Virus record (IMG/VR): IMGVR_UViG_3300009527_000143
Location: 1-34,147 of that record
Origin: a virus
Strand: one strand, 5' to 3'
DNA: 34,147 bases
Below the pieces are notes generated by a model. It worked only from the letters and a program-made list of their open reading frames with translations, was not told the origin of the DNA and ran no database searches. Below are positions 1-7,905 of the stretch, one piece after another (positions within the stretch are counted from its first letter, which is position 1; every line of letters starts with the position of its first letter). A program made the position numbers and the translations under genes.

Positions 1-112
1 ACGCAGCAGTGACTGTGCTTACTTTATTTCTTAGTGCAGTTGTTTCTGATAATTCGTCAGAAACTGCATCAACAATGTTATCAATAATATCTTGAGTAGC
101 TTGTGTGGGCAT
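1..112 (-). CDS. Partial unknown protein, N-terminus only
   Basis: An open frame starts at ATG 112-110 and runs off the left edge, giving 37 residues beginning MPTQATQDIIDNIV. It is rich in Asp, Glu and Thr, with no recognisable motif in the visible part. It starts seven bases beyond the TAA of the 121-414 gene, so it is the next gene of the same leftward cluster. The start is supported only by this spacing and the unbroken frame. I do not recognise the family. Confidence 0.6.
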   Translation of the reverse strand, partial: MPTQATQDIIDNIVDAVSDELSETTALRNKVSTVTAA

Positions 113-120
113 TAAATTAC

Positions 121-414
121 TTAGTAATCCTCTTCATCCGAAGAATCGTCTACATCATCTAATTCTTCTTTTTCATTTTGAATAATTTCTACAAGTTCCT
201 CTAGAAATTGCATAACATCATCATCTTCTTTTTTATTTTTAGGCAATACTTCCTGCAATTCTTCAAAAATATCATCATCTGCCGTGATGCTATCATCTTC
301 CTGTAATTGCTTTGCACGTTTAGCGAGTTTGGAAATAGTTGAATTGCTGAGAGGAATGTCATTTTCCTCTACTAGATTCTCGATAATGGTATTGAATGTG
401 AGATAATCGCTCAT
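121..414 (-). CDS. Small acidic protein of unknown function
   Basis: A 97-residue protein with a very acidic C-terminal half ending DDVDDSSDEEDY. There is no signal peptide or membrane segment. The N-terminal 35 residues could form a small helical domain and the middle is Lys/Asp/Glu rich. It lies downstream of the 3D-domain lipoprotein gene, separated by about 70 bases that contain a TTGACA-like hexamer on the minus strand, so it may have its own promoter. Acidic tails of this kind occur in phage DNA mimics and in many small early proteins. I see nothing that decides between these, so function is unknown. Confidence 0.7.
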   Translation of the reverse strand: MSDYLTFNTIIENLVEENDIPLSNSTISKLAKRAKQLQEDDSITADDDIFEELQEVLPKNKKEDDDVMQFLEELVEIIQNEKEELDDVDDSSDEEDY

Positions 415-483
415 AATTTATAGTTGTTATTTAAGTCAAAAGTTATTTTTTAATACAATATTGAATGCATATTTGTGATTTTG

Positions 484-981
484 TCAAGTAGACGAATCAT
501 GCCTATTAACTATTCGTTGATACATACTTCTACAATGACGATATTTAACTCGGTCTTTTAGAATATTTGCACTTTTCTCGAAACTTCCTAGACTTACAAC
601 TTCTACAGAATCGAAATATTTGACTCCCCACTGATTCATTTCTTTTCTAGTCTCTGTATATATGTCTACAATTGGACGACCGTCTCTGGATTTATCTACT
701 AATGCAGAACCATAATCTTTAACAGTATACTTAGAATCACCTATTTTAAGAACAGTATCTACTGGAAAGATACTCCAATCTGTAGCAATAACTCCTTTTT
801 TCAAAGTTGAACCAGTGGCAGTCTTTTTACCATACTTCAAATGATCTTTTTCATTTGAAGTATATGCTGTTGTCGCAATATCAATTTTTTTAGATTTTTG
901 AAACACTGTCATTTTAGGTCTTGTTCCTTGACAAGAACAGCCTAACATTAACAAAACAAAAATCAGAAAATATCGGTTCAT
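484..981 (-). CDS. 3D-domain (double-psi beta-barrel) lipoprotein
   Basis: The sequence begins with a short basic N-terminus, a hydrophobic stretch and Cys15 in the context LMLGC, resembling a lipoprotein signal peptide. The rest matches the 3D domain, named for three aspartates, which also forms the C-terminal part of MltA-type lytic transglycosylases. Visible landmarks are TAYTS, a TATG segment, then Asp68 (IATDW), Asp89 (VKDYG) and Asp106 (VDIYT), followed by WGVKYFDSVEV. I prefer ATG 981 over ATG 999 because the latter overlaps the stop of the upstream gene; neither has a clear Shine-Dalgarno site. A membrane-anchored 3D protein in a phage suggests a role at the peptidoglycan, in lysis or entry. 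That role is inferred from the family. Confidence 0.75.
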   Translation of the reverse strand: MNRYFLIFVLLMLGCSCQGTRPKMTVFQKSKKIDIATTAYTSNEKDHLKYGKKTATGSTLKKGVIATDWSIFPVDTVLKIGDSKYTVKDYGSALVDKSRDGRPIVDIYTETRKEMNQWGVKYFDSVEVVSLGSFEKSANILKDRVKYRHCRSMYQRIVNRHDSST

Positions 982-988
982 AAATTTA

Positions 989-1492
989 TTATTGCTCATT
1001 TTTCAGTAATTTATAATTCAAAAAATCACTCTTAACTATATCATCATCAACACCATTGAGGTCATAATACTCCAATTTAAGATGTTTTTTAATTACATCT
1101 TTCATACTATCATATTCTTCTTCCATAATCATTTTATATTCCCCATCTGTTGTTCTATAGATAGAATTATCCATAACCCATTCTTTAGACTGAAAATCTA
1201 AATTTGAATGACAAATCTCAACATCTTCTAATTTATGTATTCCATATTTCCTAACATCTTTACTGGCAGTGTTGTTATAAAAATAATCACTGTATAACTG
1301 TGCAAAATTTACATCTGGTAATTCAATAACTGCGCGTTTTCCTGAGAATCGAGTATATCCTCCATAATCTCTCATAAAAGGCTGTCCGCCATCTGCCATA
1401 ATATATTGGTTTCCTTCGCCGTATGATCGGAAATCATAACGTGCTACAGAAAAAACGCAATGAGTATCATTTATACTAGCTATTAATTTCAT
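989..1492 (-). CDS. Unknown protein, 167 residues
   Basis: A soluble, tyrosine- and aspartate-rich protein with no signal peptide or membrane segment. The N-terminal half has alternating hydrophobic and polar residues (MKLIASINDTHCVFSVARYDF) that look like beta strands. The C-terminal third is charged and probably helical. It sits between the 76-residue gene (its stop is one base upstream of this ATG) and the 3D lipoprotein, so it is co-transcribed with the UV endonuclease. I do not recognise a family. Confidence 0.75.
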   Translation of the reverse strand: MKLIASINDTHCVFSVARYDFRSYGEGNQYIMADGGQPFMRDYGGYTRFSGKRAVIELPDVNFAQLYSDYFYNNTASKDVRKYGIHKLEDVEICHSNLDFQSKEWVMDNSIYRTTDGEYKMIMEEEYDSMKDVIKKHLKLEYYDLNGVDDDIVKSDFLNYKLLKNEQ

Positions 1493-1493
1493 T

Positions 1494-1724
1494 TTAATCT
1501 ATATCTAAATTTAGTGAGTTTATCAATTCCTCATCTATAATATCATCGAATTTTTCTCCTGTCAAGCATCTACTAAAAAAATCGCCAAATTGTAGAGGAC
1601 TCATTTTTCGTAATTTTTCATATCGTAGATAGCCCAATAGTGCCTGATCCTTCGTCACTCGTTCCGTAATACGGGACAGACCTCCAGATTTAATATGTTC
1701 AGCTAATAATTGAGAATAAATCAT
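1494..1724 (-). CDS. Small unknown protein coupled to the UV endonuclease
   Basis: A 76-residue, probably all-helical protein. Its ATG overlaps the TGA stop of the UV endonuclease gene in an ATGA arrangement, so translation is likely coupled. The middle carries a KLRKMSPLQFGDFFSR segment and the C-terminus is acidic. There is no metal-binding motif or membrane segment. Co-translation suggests related timing of expression but not necessarily related function. Confidence 0.75.
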   Translation of the reverse strand: MIYSQLLAEHIKSGGLSRITERVTKDQALLGYLRYEKLRKMSPLQFGDFFSRCLTGEKFDDIIDEELINSLNLDID

Positions 1725-2608
1725 TTTTTATTGAGTAGTTCTAGTGCTTTGATTGCATAATCTTTATACTTCAGTTCTACATCAAAGTCAACTGGAAGAT
1801 CATAATTTTCTGGAACAAATGTAGGGGCGTCAGCATGATTTCTGCTATTATTAACGGATTCAGAGTGATGAAAAATTGGAATACATCCATTCCATGTCTG
1901 ATAAAATTGCATAAAAATATCCTTGTCGCTTATAGAACTAGGAAAACATTTATTATGCAAATTATCAAAACATAGAGGTATGTTTATATTTTTATCCAAT
2001 AATTCTTGATGAAGTTTTATAAGTCCTTCACAGTTCCAATACCTGCCTTTGTCATTATTTTCCACGGTTAATCTAGTTTTGACAGAATTGTCTAATAGAT
2101 GATAATTTTTTATGAAGCGTTCTACTACAGCTTCACGTTCAATAGAACTAGTATAAATGTGGGTGTTAATTGGTGTATAATAATTTCTAGGAAGTCCTAG
2201 AGTATCCAACAACCATCCATGCCAATTAAGCTCAGTAATAGTATTCTCAACTACTGTTTCATTATCACTTTCAAGAACACAAAATTGACCCGGATGCATT
2301 GATATTCTAATGCCAGTCTGAGCAATAGTGGCTCTACATGAATCTATATATGGTATAATTTCGGATATGCCTTGAATTTGAGTCTTTGGGTGCAGATACA
2401 GCGGCATGAGTGAACTACTAATACGCAATCCCCATTTATTGCTTGCACAATATTTAATAGTTTCATTTAAAACACTGAAATTATGTTTATATACCTCCAA
2501 AATATCCTTTGTAGTTTTTTTACCATCAACTACACTTTTATAAGTGATTGTTCGGTATTTCCTTTTAGACGGAAGGTTATTAGCTATGCAGCAGAGGTTG
2601 TATGACAT
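1721..2608 (-). CDS. UV-damage endonuclease (UVDE/UvsE family)
   Basis: A 295-residue TIM-barrel nuclease that, in its family, nicks DNA 5' of UV photoproducts to start excision repair. The conserved barrel elements are visible in order: WGLRISSSLMP (residues 59-69), SMHPGQF with His105, NTHIY with His150, TVENND with Glu183, CFDNLH with Asp215 and His218, FHHSES with His247/His248, and VELKYKDYA with Glu278. These agree with the metal-ligand set of bacterial UVDE, and the length is normal. A promoter-like pair (TTGACG, 16-base spacer, TATCAT) ends six bases before the ATG. It heads the leftward cluster at 1-2608. A phage-borne photorepair enzyme suggests a sunlit aquatic habitat, which is inference. 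Confidence 0.92.
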   Translation of the reverse strand: MSYNLCCIANNLPSKRKYRTITYKSVVDGKKTTKDILEVYKHNFSVLNETIKYCASNKWGLRISSSLMPLYLHPKTQIQGISEIIPYIDSCRATIAQTGIRISMHPGQFCVLESDNETVVENTITELNWHGWLLDTLGLPRNYYTPINTHIYTSSIEREAVVERFIKNYHLLDNSVKTRLTVENNDKGRYWNCEGLIKLHQELLDKNINIPLCFDNLHNKCFPSSISDKDIFMQFYQTWNGCIPIFHHSESVNNSRNHADAPTFVPENYDLPVDFDVELKYKDYAIKALELLNKK

Positions 2609-2614
2609 ATTACG

Positions 2615-2642
2615 ATGATACTATACCTATCACTTTCGTCAA
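2615..2642 (-). promoter_or_regulatory. Sigma70-like promoter of the UV-endonuclease cluster
   Basis: On the minus strand TTGACG (2642-2637), a 16-base spacer and TATCAT (2620-2615) are followed by only six bases before ATG 2608. The start of transcription would fall at or beside the start codon, predicting a leaderless or nearly leaderless mRNA. Confidence 0.55.
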
Positions 2643-2732
2643 TGACTAAATAAATAAAACATGGCTTATTAGAATTATTAAAAAAATATTTCCAAATGCC
2701 GTGTAATAAGGTAGAGATAGATTGTTAAAAAA

Positions 2733-2785
2733 AAAAATAAAATATTGTAGCTGATAACGCGCATCAGCTACAATATTTTATTTTT
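2733..2785 (-). terminator. Strong hairpin terminator between cassette and UV cluster
   Basis: A perfect 23-base inverted repeat (arms 2733-2755 and 2763-2785, 7-base loop). A-rich sequence precedes the left arm, so leftward transcripts end in a long U run. It lies 14 bases beyond the stop of the DUF1501 gene and would end the leftward cassette transcript. A shorter T run on the other side could also serve rightward transcription. Confidence 0.8.
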
Positions 2786-2798
2786 ACGACAGTATATA

Positions 2799-4094
2799 TC
2801 AACTAATCAATTCTAAAATAGGTTTTACACCATTTCCTACCGTAAATGGACGATTAGGAGCAGAACTATCTGGCGGACTTGTCCAAACCAAATCATGCTT
2901 TATTCCTAAAAGATGCGCTATTGTTGAATTTAGCTCATTAACTGTTACAGGTCTTTCTGTCACCTTTTCCGCAAATTCATCAGTTTTCCCAATAACTCTT
3001 CCTCCAATTCCGCATCCACCAACCATAGCAGAAAATGCTGATACATAGTGATCTCTACCATTGTTAGCATTATAAGGAGATAGTTCAGCTCCATCTCGGT
3101 ATATCGGTGTCCTCCCGAATTCGGTTTCTACCACAATCAGAGTTTCGTTTATTTTTCCACTAGCCACCAAATCAGAAAAAAGAGCGTCCAATCCTCTATC
3201 TAGAATAGTGGACCTAGTCAAAAAGTTATCAGCCAATTCTACGTGATGGTCCCATCCGCCAAGCCCTACTTCCACTACTGATACGCCATTTTCAACCAAT
3301 CTCCTAGCAAGTAGAAGCCCCTGTCCAAAAGTCTCCATTCCATACCTCTCTCTCGTTTCTTTACTCTCTTTATTAAGGTCAAAAACTTCCAAATCTTTAC
3401 TCTGCAAAGTCTTCAGAGTTTCATCATATAGGGTGGAATATGCCGCAGTAGCAGGATTTCCAAATTTCTTATTGAACACTCCGTTTAAAGATTTCAATAA
3501 TTCTATTCTATCAAATAAATCATCCTTAGTAGTCAACATTTTACTAAACCGCAGTCCTTCATTAGGATTAACCACCGGAAGAGGAGTGAATGACGTATTC
3601 AAATAACCATGCGCCGGATGTTCTGAAGGAGTAGTAATTAATACAGTATCCGGTAAAGTAGGATGATTTTTACCTTTTATAAATGAGCGTATTGGGCCTA
3701 TTGATGGGTGATTTATTAGAGCAGATTTTTGATAAGAAGTCTTCAATTGATATGTAGCAGATTCATGTGCTCCACTTTTTCCAGTCATAGAACGTATCAA
3801 TGAAAAGTGTTCTGCATGTTTTGATAAATTTCTAAAATAATCTGATACATATAATCCGGGAACTTTAGTTGATATTATTTTAGTGTCACCAGAAACTTTA
3901 TAATTTTCTTTCGGATCAAAACTATCAATATGACTCATTCCTCCCCCAAGAGTTATAATAATAGCATTTTTGGCTTTTCCAAAATTACTATTATGTCCCT
4001 GTGCATAAGAACAATTTGATCCTAAAACGGATACACCCAATGTGGAAAATGCTAATTTCTCCACAAACACTCTTCTTGAAATATCGTCATTCAT
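2799..4094 (-). CDS. DUF1501 family protein with twin-arginine signal
   Basis: A 431-residue member of DUF1501, a family related to the alkaline phosphatase/sulfatase superfamily and very abundant in planctomycetes and verrucomicrobia. Residues 5-10 read SRRVFV, followed by a hydrophobic stretch and SYAQG, a plausible Tat export signal as usual for this family. Landmarks are GGGMSHIDSFDPK (about 50-62), GWDHH (280-284), TEFGRTP (324-330), GRDHY (346-350) and GKTDEF (369-374). I chose ATG 4094 because the upstream TTG extension would add residues ahead of the Tat motif. It is the last gene of the cassette. Biochemical function of the family is unsettled; an extracytoplasmic role is expected. 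Confidence 0.9.
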   Translation of the reverse strand: MNDDISRRVFVEKLAFSTLGVSVLGSNCSYAQGHNSNFGKAKNAIIITLGGGMSHIDSFDPKENYKVSGDTKIISTKVPGLYVSDYFRNLSKHAEHFSLIRSMTGKSGAHESATYQLKTSYQKSALINHPSIGPIRSFIKGKNHPTLPDTVLITTPSEHPAHGYLNTSFTPLPVVNPNEGLRFSKMLTTKDDLFDRIELLKSLNGVFNKKFGNPATAAYSTLYDETLKTLQSKDLEVFDLNKESKETRERYGMETFGQGLLLARRLVENGVSVVEVGLGGWDHHVELADNFLTRSTILDRGLDALFSDLVASGKINETLIVVETEFGRTPIYRDGAELSPYNANNGRDHYVSAFSAMVGGCGIGGRVIGKTDEFAEKVTERPVTVNELNSTIAHLLGIKHDLVWTSPPDSSAPNRPFTVGNGVKPILELIS

Positions 4095-4123
4095 ATTGTT
4101 ATTTAATTTTATATCGTAGCTAA

Positions 4124-4468
4124 TCAATAATTCGTGTCAATCTCTGCAAGGGAAGTAGCTTTCCGCTCAACTAAGTTACTTTTATAATGCGCAGGACAAA
4201 GACCTCCCCATCCTTTTGCAGAGATATTGTCAGAGTGTTTGCATTTGTATGCATTCAATGGCTCCCATACAGGAGTGCATCCATCCGTGCGTGGAATAGG
4301 TTCTTGCCTTGATCCGCATCGTTCACATATTGCATAGCTAGATTTGTCATCATAGTGTTCAGTTTTCCACTCATGTCCGCGCAATAAACATAGGAGCTTC
4401 TGATAAGCACGTTCACAACTAATCGCTCCAAAAAATCCTAGAGAAACCTTAGCTATAATTTGATTCAT
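4124..4468 (-). CDS. Small zinc-ribbon-like protein inside the PVC cassette
   Basis: A 114-residue protein from ATG 4468 (a TTG at 4498 would overlap the upstream stop). After a moderately hydrophobic N-terminus there is a LLRGHEW segment followed by ICERCGS, a spacing reminiscent of the phage DUF1660 zinc-finger proteins. More Cys/His follow (DGC, YKCKH, GLCPAHY), so it probably binds one or two zinc ions. It lies between the DUF1549/DUF1553 and DUF1501 genes, 26 bases after the former and about 30 before the latter. In bacteria those two genes are often directly adjacent, so this middle gene is unusual. Function unknown. Confidence 0.7.
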   Translation of the reverse strand: MNQIIAKVSLGFFGAISCERAYQKLLCLLRGHEWKTEHYDDKSSYAICERCGSRQEPIPRTDGCTPVWEPLNAYKCKHSDNISAKGWGGLCPAHYKSNLVERKATSLAEIDTNY

Positions 4469-4494
4469 ATTTTTATGTAGTTTTTTAGAATATA

Positions 4495-6231
4495 TCAATG
4501 CTTAAACAGAAATTCATTACTGTTTAGAAGTATCCACACCAATTCATCAGGATGTTTATTTGACATATTACTCTTCTCAAAAAGAGTAGCAGGTCTTCCC
4601 ATCATAGTCAAGAATATTTCTTCTCTATTTTTATGTTGCATGACACTACTTTTTTTATCTGTTATCAGTTTTATGAGCGGAGAATTCATGATAACCAATA
4701 GTTGCGTCACTGTGCCGTTTTGATTGCTACTGTCCAACAACATGCGGTCACTTGCACCAAATTCCTTCAAAAATAGTCCCAAAAACCCATTATTGCCTTT
4801 ATAATTGAAGCACGCTCTAACCAAGTCAATACCATTATATTTCAAAAATTTATCTGACAATTCTTTTTCCCACAAATTTATTTTATCTATTTTTGTAGTA
4901 AGAAAAGAAACATCAACTCTATCTGTCAAAAAATCAATATTAACTACATCATTGTAACTAGATAGGTCAACTTTAGAGTAATTAGGGTCATCTAATATCA
5001 TAGTCATAATACTGTCCCATAATTGGTATGAAGTCATTCTGCGTACAGCAACTCCACTGAATACAAAATCGTCCATACTACCATTATATGCCGGACGAGA
5101 ATAATAATCAGAATCGCAAATATGATGTATAAGTCTTTTTATAGAATATTTGTTATTTCTAAAATAACTACCTAGATATTCTATAAAAAGTCTATTCTTG
5201 GCATTTGCAGTATCCACATCAGTAGGGTTTTGTGGATAATATAAATTAATTCCGGTCAAATTTTGAAAAATTCTATTTGCAATTACATTTTGAAAATCCT
5301 CATGCTGGACCACCCATTCTGCAAATAATTTCCTACGATTATCCGGTTCTCCCGCACTTTTAGAGTCCAAAGTTTTTGGGACAACTACGCTATTTGGAGA
5401 AGCATTATTATATTGATAATCAAATGGATACTTCAGTAATCGAGTCTTGTCAGTAAAAACATTAATGGTATTTGCCGACAATAATTGTCTGGCAGAATTT
5501 TGATATCTTTGACGCAGTCTCAATCTTTCTAAATCGGTTAATTTAGATGAATTGGATGATAATTCAGTAGAAGTTCCGAACTCATCATTGACTCTTTTCA
5601 TAATTTCCCGATATTCTGGAACAATTTTTCTATTAGTATTGTTCATATATGCGGCCAGTTCGTAAAATTGCTGTTGTGTATATTCCGAAAACGGATCATC
5701 GTGGCATTGGCAACAACTGATATCCTTTCCTATAAAAATTTTAGTAGAAAGTGCTAAGTTATCTAACGACATACCATCGTCTCTCAACAAATAACCAGTT
5801 GCCCCATTGACCATCGGAGAACCTTCCGAGTTCAATAATGACTTAACAAATTCATCGTAACTAACATCATTTTTCAAAAAATCTCTTATATATTGCACAT
5901 AAGAATATGCCCGTAATTGTATATTATCAGAAAGTTTTTCCGGCCTTATTCTAAGAATATCAGCAAATACATTATAAAAATTATTAACATAGTCTTCAGA
6001 ATTTAGCAAAGATACTATTAGCTTAGATTTTTTATTAGCATCATTGCTCTCAGTGTAATTTAATATTTCCTCTTTATTTGGAATTCTTCCGGCCACATCT
6101 ATATATAATCTACGTATAAACGTATATTCATCCACCTTTGCGGCAATATTTGGAGGTAGATTTTTATCTAATTCATTTGCATATAAAAATGATATTGTAG
6201 ATAATAGTATTGATAAAAATATTTGTTTCAT
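4495..6231 (-). CDS. Exported DUF1549/DUF1553 protein (PSCyt2-PSD1 type)
   Basis: A 578-residue protein. Residues 1-18 look like a signal peptide ending near LYAN. The DUF1549 part includes DEYTFIRRLYIDVAGRIPN (34-52) and CCQCHDDPF, in which Cys173-Cys176-His177 form a CxxCH motif, the form normally conserved in this family. The DUF1553 part starts near NRRKLFAEWV (about 298) and runs to the C-terminus. Bacterial homologues are usually longer with extra N-terminal cytochrome or concanavalin-like domains, so this is a compact version. Neighbouring DUF1501 is its usual genomic partner. The family is typical of PVC bacteria; its reaction is not established. It was probably captured from a host and acts outside the cytoplasm. 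Confidence 0.88.
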   Translation of the reverse strand: MKQIFLSILLSTISFLYANELDKNLPPNIAAKVDEYTFIRRLYIDVAGRIPNKEEILNYTESNDANKKSKLIVSLLNSEDYVNNFYNVFADILRIRPEKLSDNIQLRAYSYVQYIRDFLKNDVSYDEFVKSLLNSEGSPMVNGATGYLLRDDGMSLDNLALSTKIFIGKDISCCQCHDDPFSEYTQQQFYELAAYMNNTNRKIVPEYREIMKRVNDEFGTSTELSSNSSKLTDLERLRLRQRYQNSARQLLSANTINVFTDKTRLLKYPFDYQYNNASPNSVVVPKTLDSKSAGEPDNRRKLFAEWVVQHEDFQNVIANRIFQNLTGINLYYPQNPTDVDTANAKNRLFIEYLGSYFRNNKYSIKRLIHHICDSDYYSRPAYNGSMDDFVFSGVAVRRMTSYQLWDSIMTMILDDPNYSKVDLSSYNDVVNIDFLTDRVDVSFLTTKIDKINLWEKELSDKFLKYNGIDLVRACFNYKGNNGFLGLFLKEFGASDRMLLDSSNQNGTVTQLLVIMNSPLIKLITDKKSSVMQHKNREEIFLTMMGRPATLFEKSNMSNKHPDELVWILLNSNEFLFKH

Positions 6232-6258
6232 AGTTTAAAATTTATTCCAAGTATTTAC

Positions 6259-6287
6259 ACTATAGCACATACTGCCATAAAAATCAA
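6259..6287 (-). promoter_or_regulatory. Promoter of the PVC-type cassette
   Basis: On the minus strand TTGATT (6287-6282), a 17-base spacer and TATAGT (6264-6259) precede the DUF1549/DUF1553 start by 27 bases. This gives the cassette its own promoter with a normal leader of about 20 bases, unlike the leaderless layout at several phage genes. The -35 hexamer overlaps the outer end of the 6283-6331 hairpin. Confidence 0.6.
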
Positions 6288-6331
6288 CATAAAAACCTAA
6301 ACTATAATATAGTTTAGGTTTTTATGTTGAT
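6283..6331 (-). terminator. Long perfect hairpin upstream of the cassette
   Basis: A perfect 23-base inverted repeat (arms 6283-6305 and 6309-6331) with a 3-base loop. It contains T/A-rich segments on both sides, so it could end transcripts coming leftward from the TnpB region before the cassette promoter. It mirrors the 2733-2785 hairpin at the other end of the cassette. Confidence 0.7.
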
Positions 6332-6424
6332 ACAGTATTAGCAGCAATGCACTATACAATCATCAAGAGACGAGCAAATTGCGATAGGAGAGCATTCTGC
6401 AATGTCATATTCTACTGGCGCAGT

Positions 6425-6685
6425 TCATTCTTTACCTCCTTCGTCCACGATTTCCTGTCGGATTTTGTCCGTGATGTTAGCGTCAAGAAGGGCACGCCAT
6501 TGGTTGATCGTAATGCCGTGGCTCGCATCATTGATGCCGTGGTAGCTTAGATATATTGATCCGTCATTGCGTTGATCAAATCTCAGGATGCACTCTCCCG
6601 GCCAGTTGTCTGGAATACCACGAGCAACCTCCAAAAACGGCGCTAACAATCCCGTTCTTTTAAACTTACAAAAATCTAAAGTCAT
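6425..6685 (-). CDS. Small unknown protein in a G+C-rich patch
   Basis: An 86-residue protein without signal or membrane segment, containing GIPDNWPGECILRFDQ and GITINQWRALLDANIT, which look like a compact alpha/beta domain. Its ATG overlaps the TGA of the TnpB remnant (ATGA). Sample 60-base lines inside it are about 45-55% G+C, far above most of the window, and the change begins within the first twenty codons. The N-terminus may therefore be a junction product with the TnpB element. No family recognised. Confidence 0.6.
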   Translation of the reverse strand: MTLDFCKFKRTGLLAPFLEVARGIPDNWPGECILRFDQRNDGSIYLSYHGINDASHGITINQWRALLDANITDKIRQEIVDEGGKE

Positions 6686-7520
6686 CTTTTTAAGATATAA
6701 ACTCTTGATTTTTTGTTAAATTCCTGCTTCACGGACGGGCTTAAAGAAATCGCTTTCTCTGAACTCCCATCTCCACAGGCTTGAATTTCGAGGGAACTCC
6801 CCGTATAAATTTGTTTTAGATTCAAACTCGCATTTAAATCTCTATCTATTTTCATATCACATATCTTACATTCAAACACTCTATCTGTCAACTTCAAATC
6901 TGAATTTTTCCATCCGCAACGGCTACAAGTCTTGCTAGAAGGAAAGAAAGTATCCGCGAAAATAACTTTCCTATCATTCCATTTAACTTTGTATTCAATC
7001 TGCCGACGAAATTCAAACAATCCAACGTCACTGATAACTTGTGCCAAACAATGATTTTTCATCATATTACTCACCTTCAAGTCTTCTAAAACTATAACAT
7101 TGGCTTTCTGTATAATTTCCGAAGTTACTTTATGTAAACAATCTTTACGAATGTTTGATATACGATAATGTAATTTTGCTAATTTTTGTTTTGCTTTTCC
7201 ATAGTTTTTACTTCCTTTTTTCTTTTTGCTTAATTGTTTTTGTTTGCGTTTTAATCTCTTGAGATTATTCTTTAATGCTTTAGGATTTTCATAGGTCGTT
7301 CTATCTGAACAAGTAGCTAAAGTTTTGATTCCCAAATCAATTCCAACAACATCATTCTTAGCGTCAGAATGCTCTTTATCGGGGCTTCTACTTGAACTGA
7401 TACAAACCACTTGCCAGCACGTTTAGAGACTGTAGCGGACAGTATTTTACAATCAGTAGGAATATAATCTAAAAGTGAAAATATTTTAACTTTCTTTAGA
7501 TATTTTAGATTATCGGGCAA
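6682..7520 (-). pseudogene. tnpB: TnpB remnant, N-terminally truncated and frameshifted
   Basis: TnpB is the RNA-guided RuvC nuclease of IS200/IS605-type elements. Two frames together cover roughly its C-terminal two thirds. Upstream frame 7520-7385 reads ILSATVSKRAGKWFVSVQVE; downstream frame continues with VVGIDLGIKTLA (RuvC-I Asp), VIVLEDLKVSNM (RuvC-II Glu), the four-Cys zinc finger CSRCGW and CKIC, and IDRDLNASLNL (RuvC-III Asp). The tail ACGDGSS ... VKQE is typical of the family. The frames join at a run of four C (minus strand, 7384-7381): one extra C restores a continuous protein. The N-terminal helix-turn-helix and recognition region is absent; a TGA near 7529 closes the frame. No TnpA gene is visible. 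Confidence 0.88.
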
Positions 7521-7855
7521 CTGTTGTCAACCCCGCAGCAAGTTGCCTCGGTATCTTTCCTTGATTTTTGAGGTTTATTCATGGCAGTCGCTGGGTCTGT
7601 GAACTGCACAAAACGGGCTCGCGGTATGTATCCGTATCGCTCATGACAGTATGGCATGGGCATGATGTATCGGACATATAGCATGTTGTCATCCCACGGC
7701 AGATCAACACTCTCGGCGAGAACCACACAGACGCAGATTTCGCCGTCCCATGTAGAAAACTTACCATATTTTCCGACCAAATCTGAACAACTCGGAGCAA
7801 GGGTGTTGCAACCATCAGAAGGCAGCACATCTGTCATATCAATAGTATTTTTCAT
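7505..7855 (-). CDS. Unknown cysteine-rich protein in a G+C-rich patch
   Basis: A 116-residue protein with about seven cysteines and aromatic-rich beta-like segments (GKYGKFSTWDGEICVCVVLA, MLYVRYIMPMPYCHERYGY). Base composition is near 47% G+C in a sampled line, matching the 6425-6685 gene and unlike the rest. Its last codons and TAA overlap the first codons of the TnpB remnant, so the original C-terminus may have been replaced at the insertion junction. An alternative frame at 7579-7830 is a shadow. No family recognised. Confidence 0.6.
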   Translation of the reverse strand: MKNTIDMTDVLPSDGCNTLAPSCSDLVGKYGKFSTWDGEICVCVVLAESVDLPWDDNMLYVRYIMPMPYCHERYGYIPRARFVQFTDPATAMNKPQKSRKDTEATCCGVDNSCPII

Positions 7856-7905
7856 TTGGGTGTCATTTTCTTCAGTTACTCACTCGCCAACCTTTCGTAG
7901 ATGGA

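Noticed and set aside
6347-6550. Rightward open frame opposite the small G+C-rich gene
   Set aside because: It is antisense to the 86-residue gene, has a Cys/Arg/Phe-rich composition typical of shadow frames and no upstream signal.
6682-7520. Complete IS200/IS605 element or CRISPR-associated nuclease
   Set aside because: No TnpA, no full N-terminus, no defined left end and no repeat-spacer array. It is only a TnpB remnant.
7579-7830. Alternative minus-strand frame inside the 116-residue gene
   Set aside because: Same region, different frame. The 116-residue frame has the better start context, and the alternative reads as low-complexity shadow.
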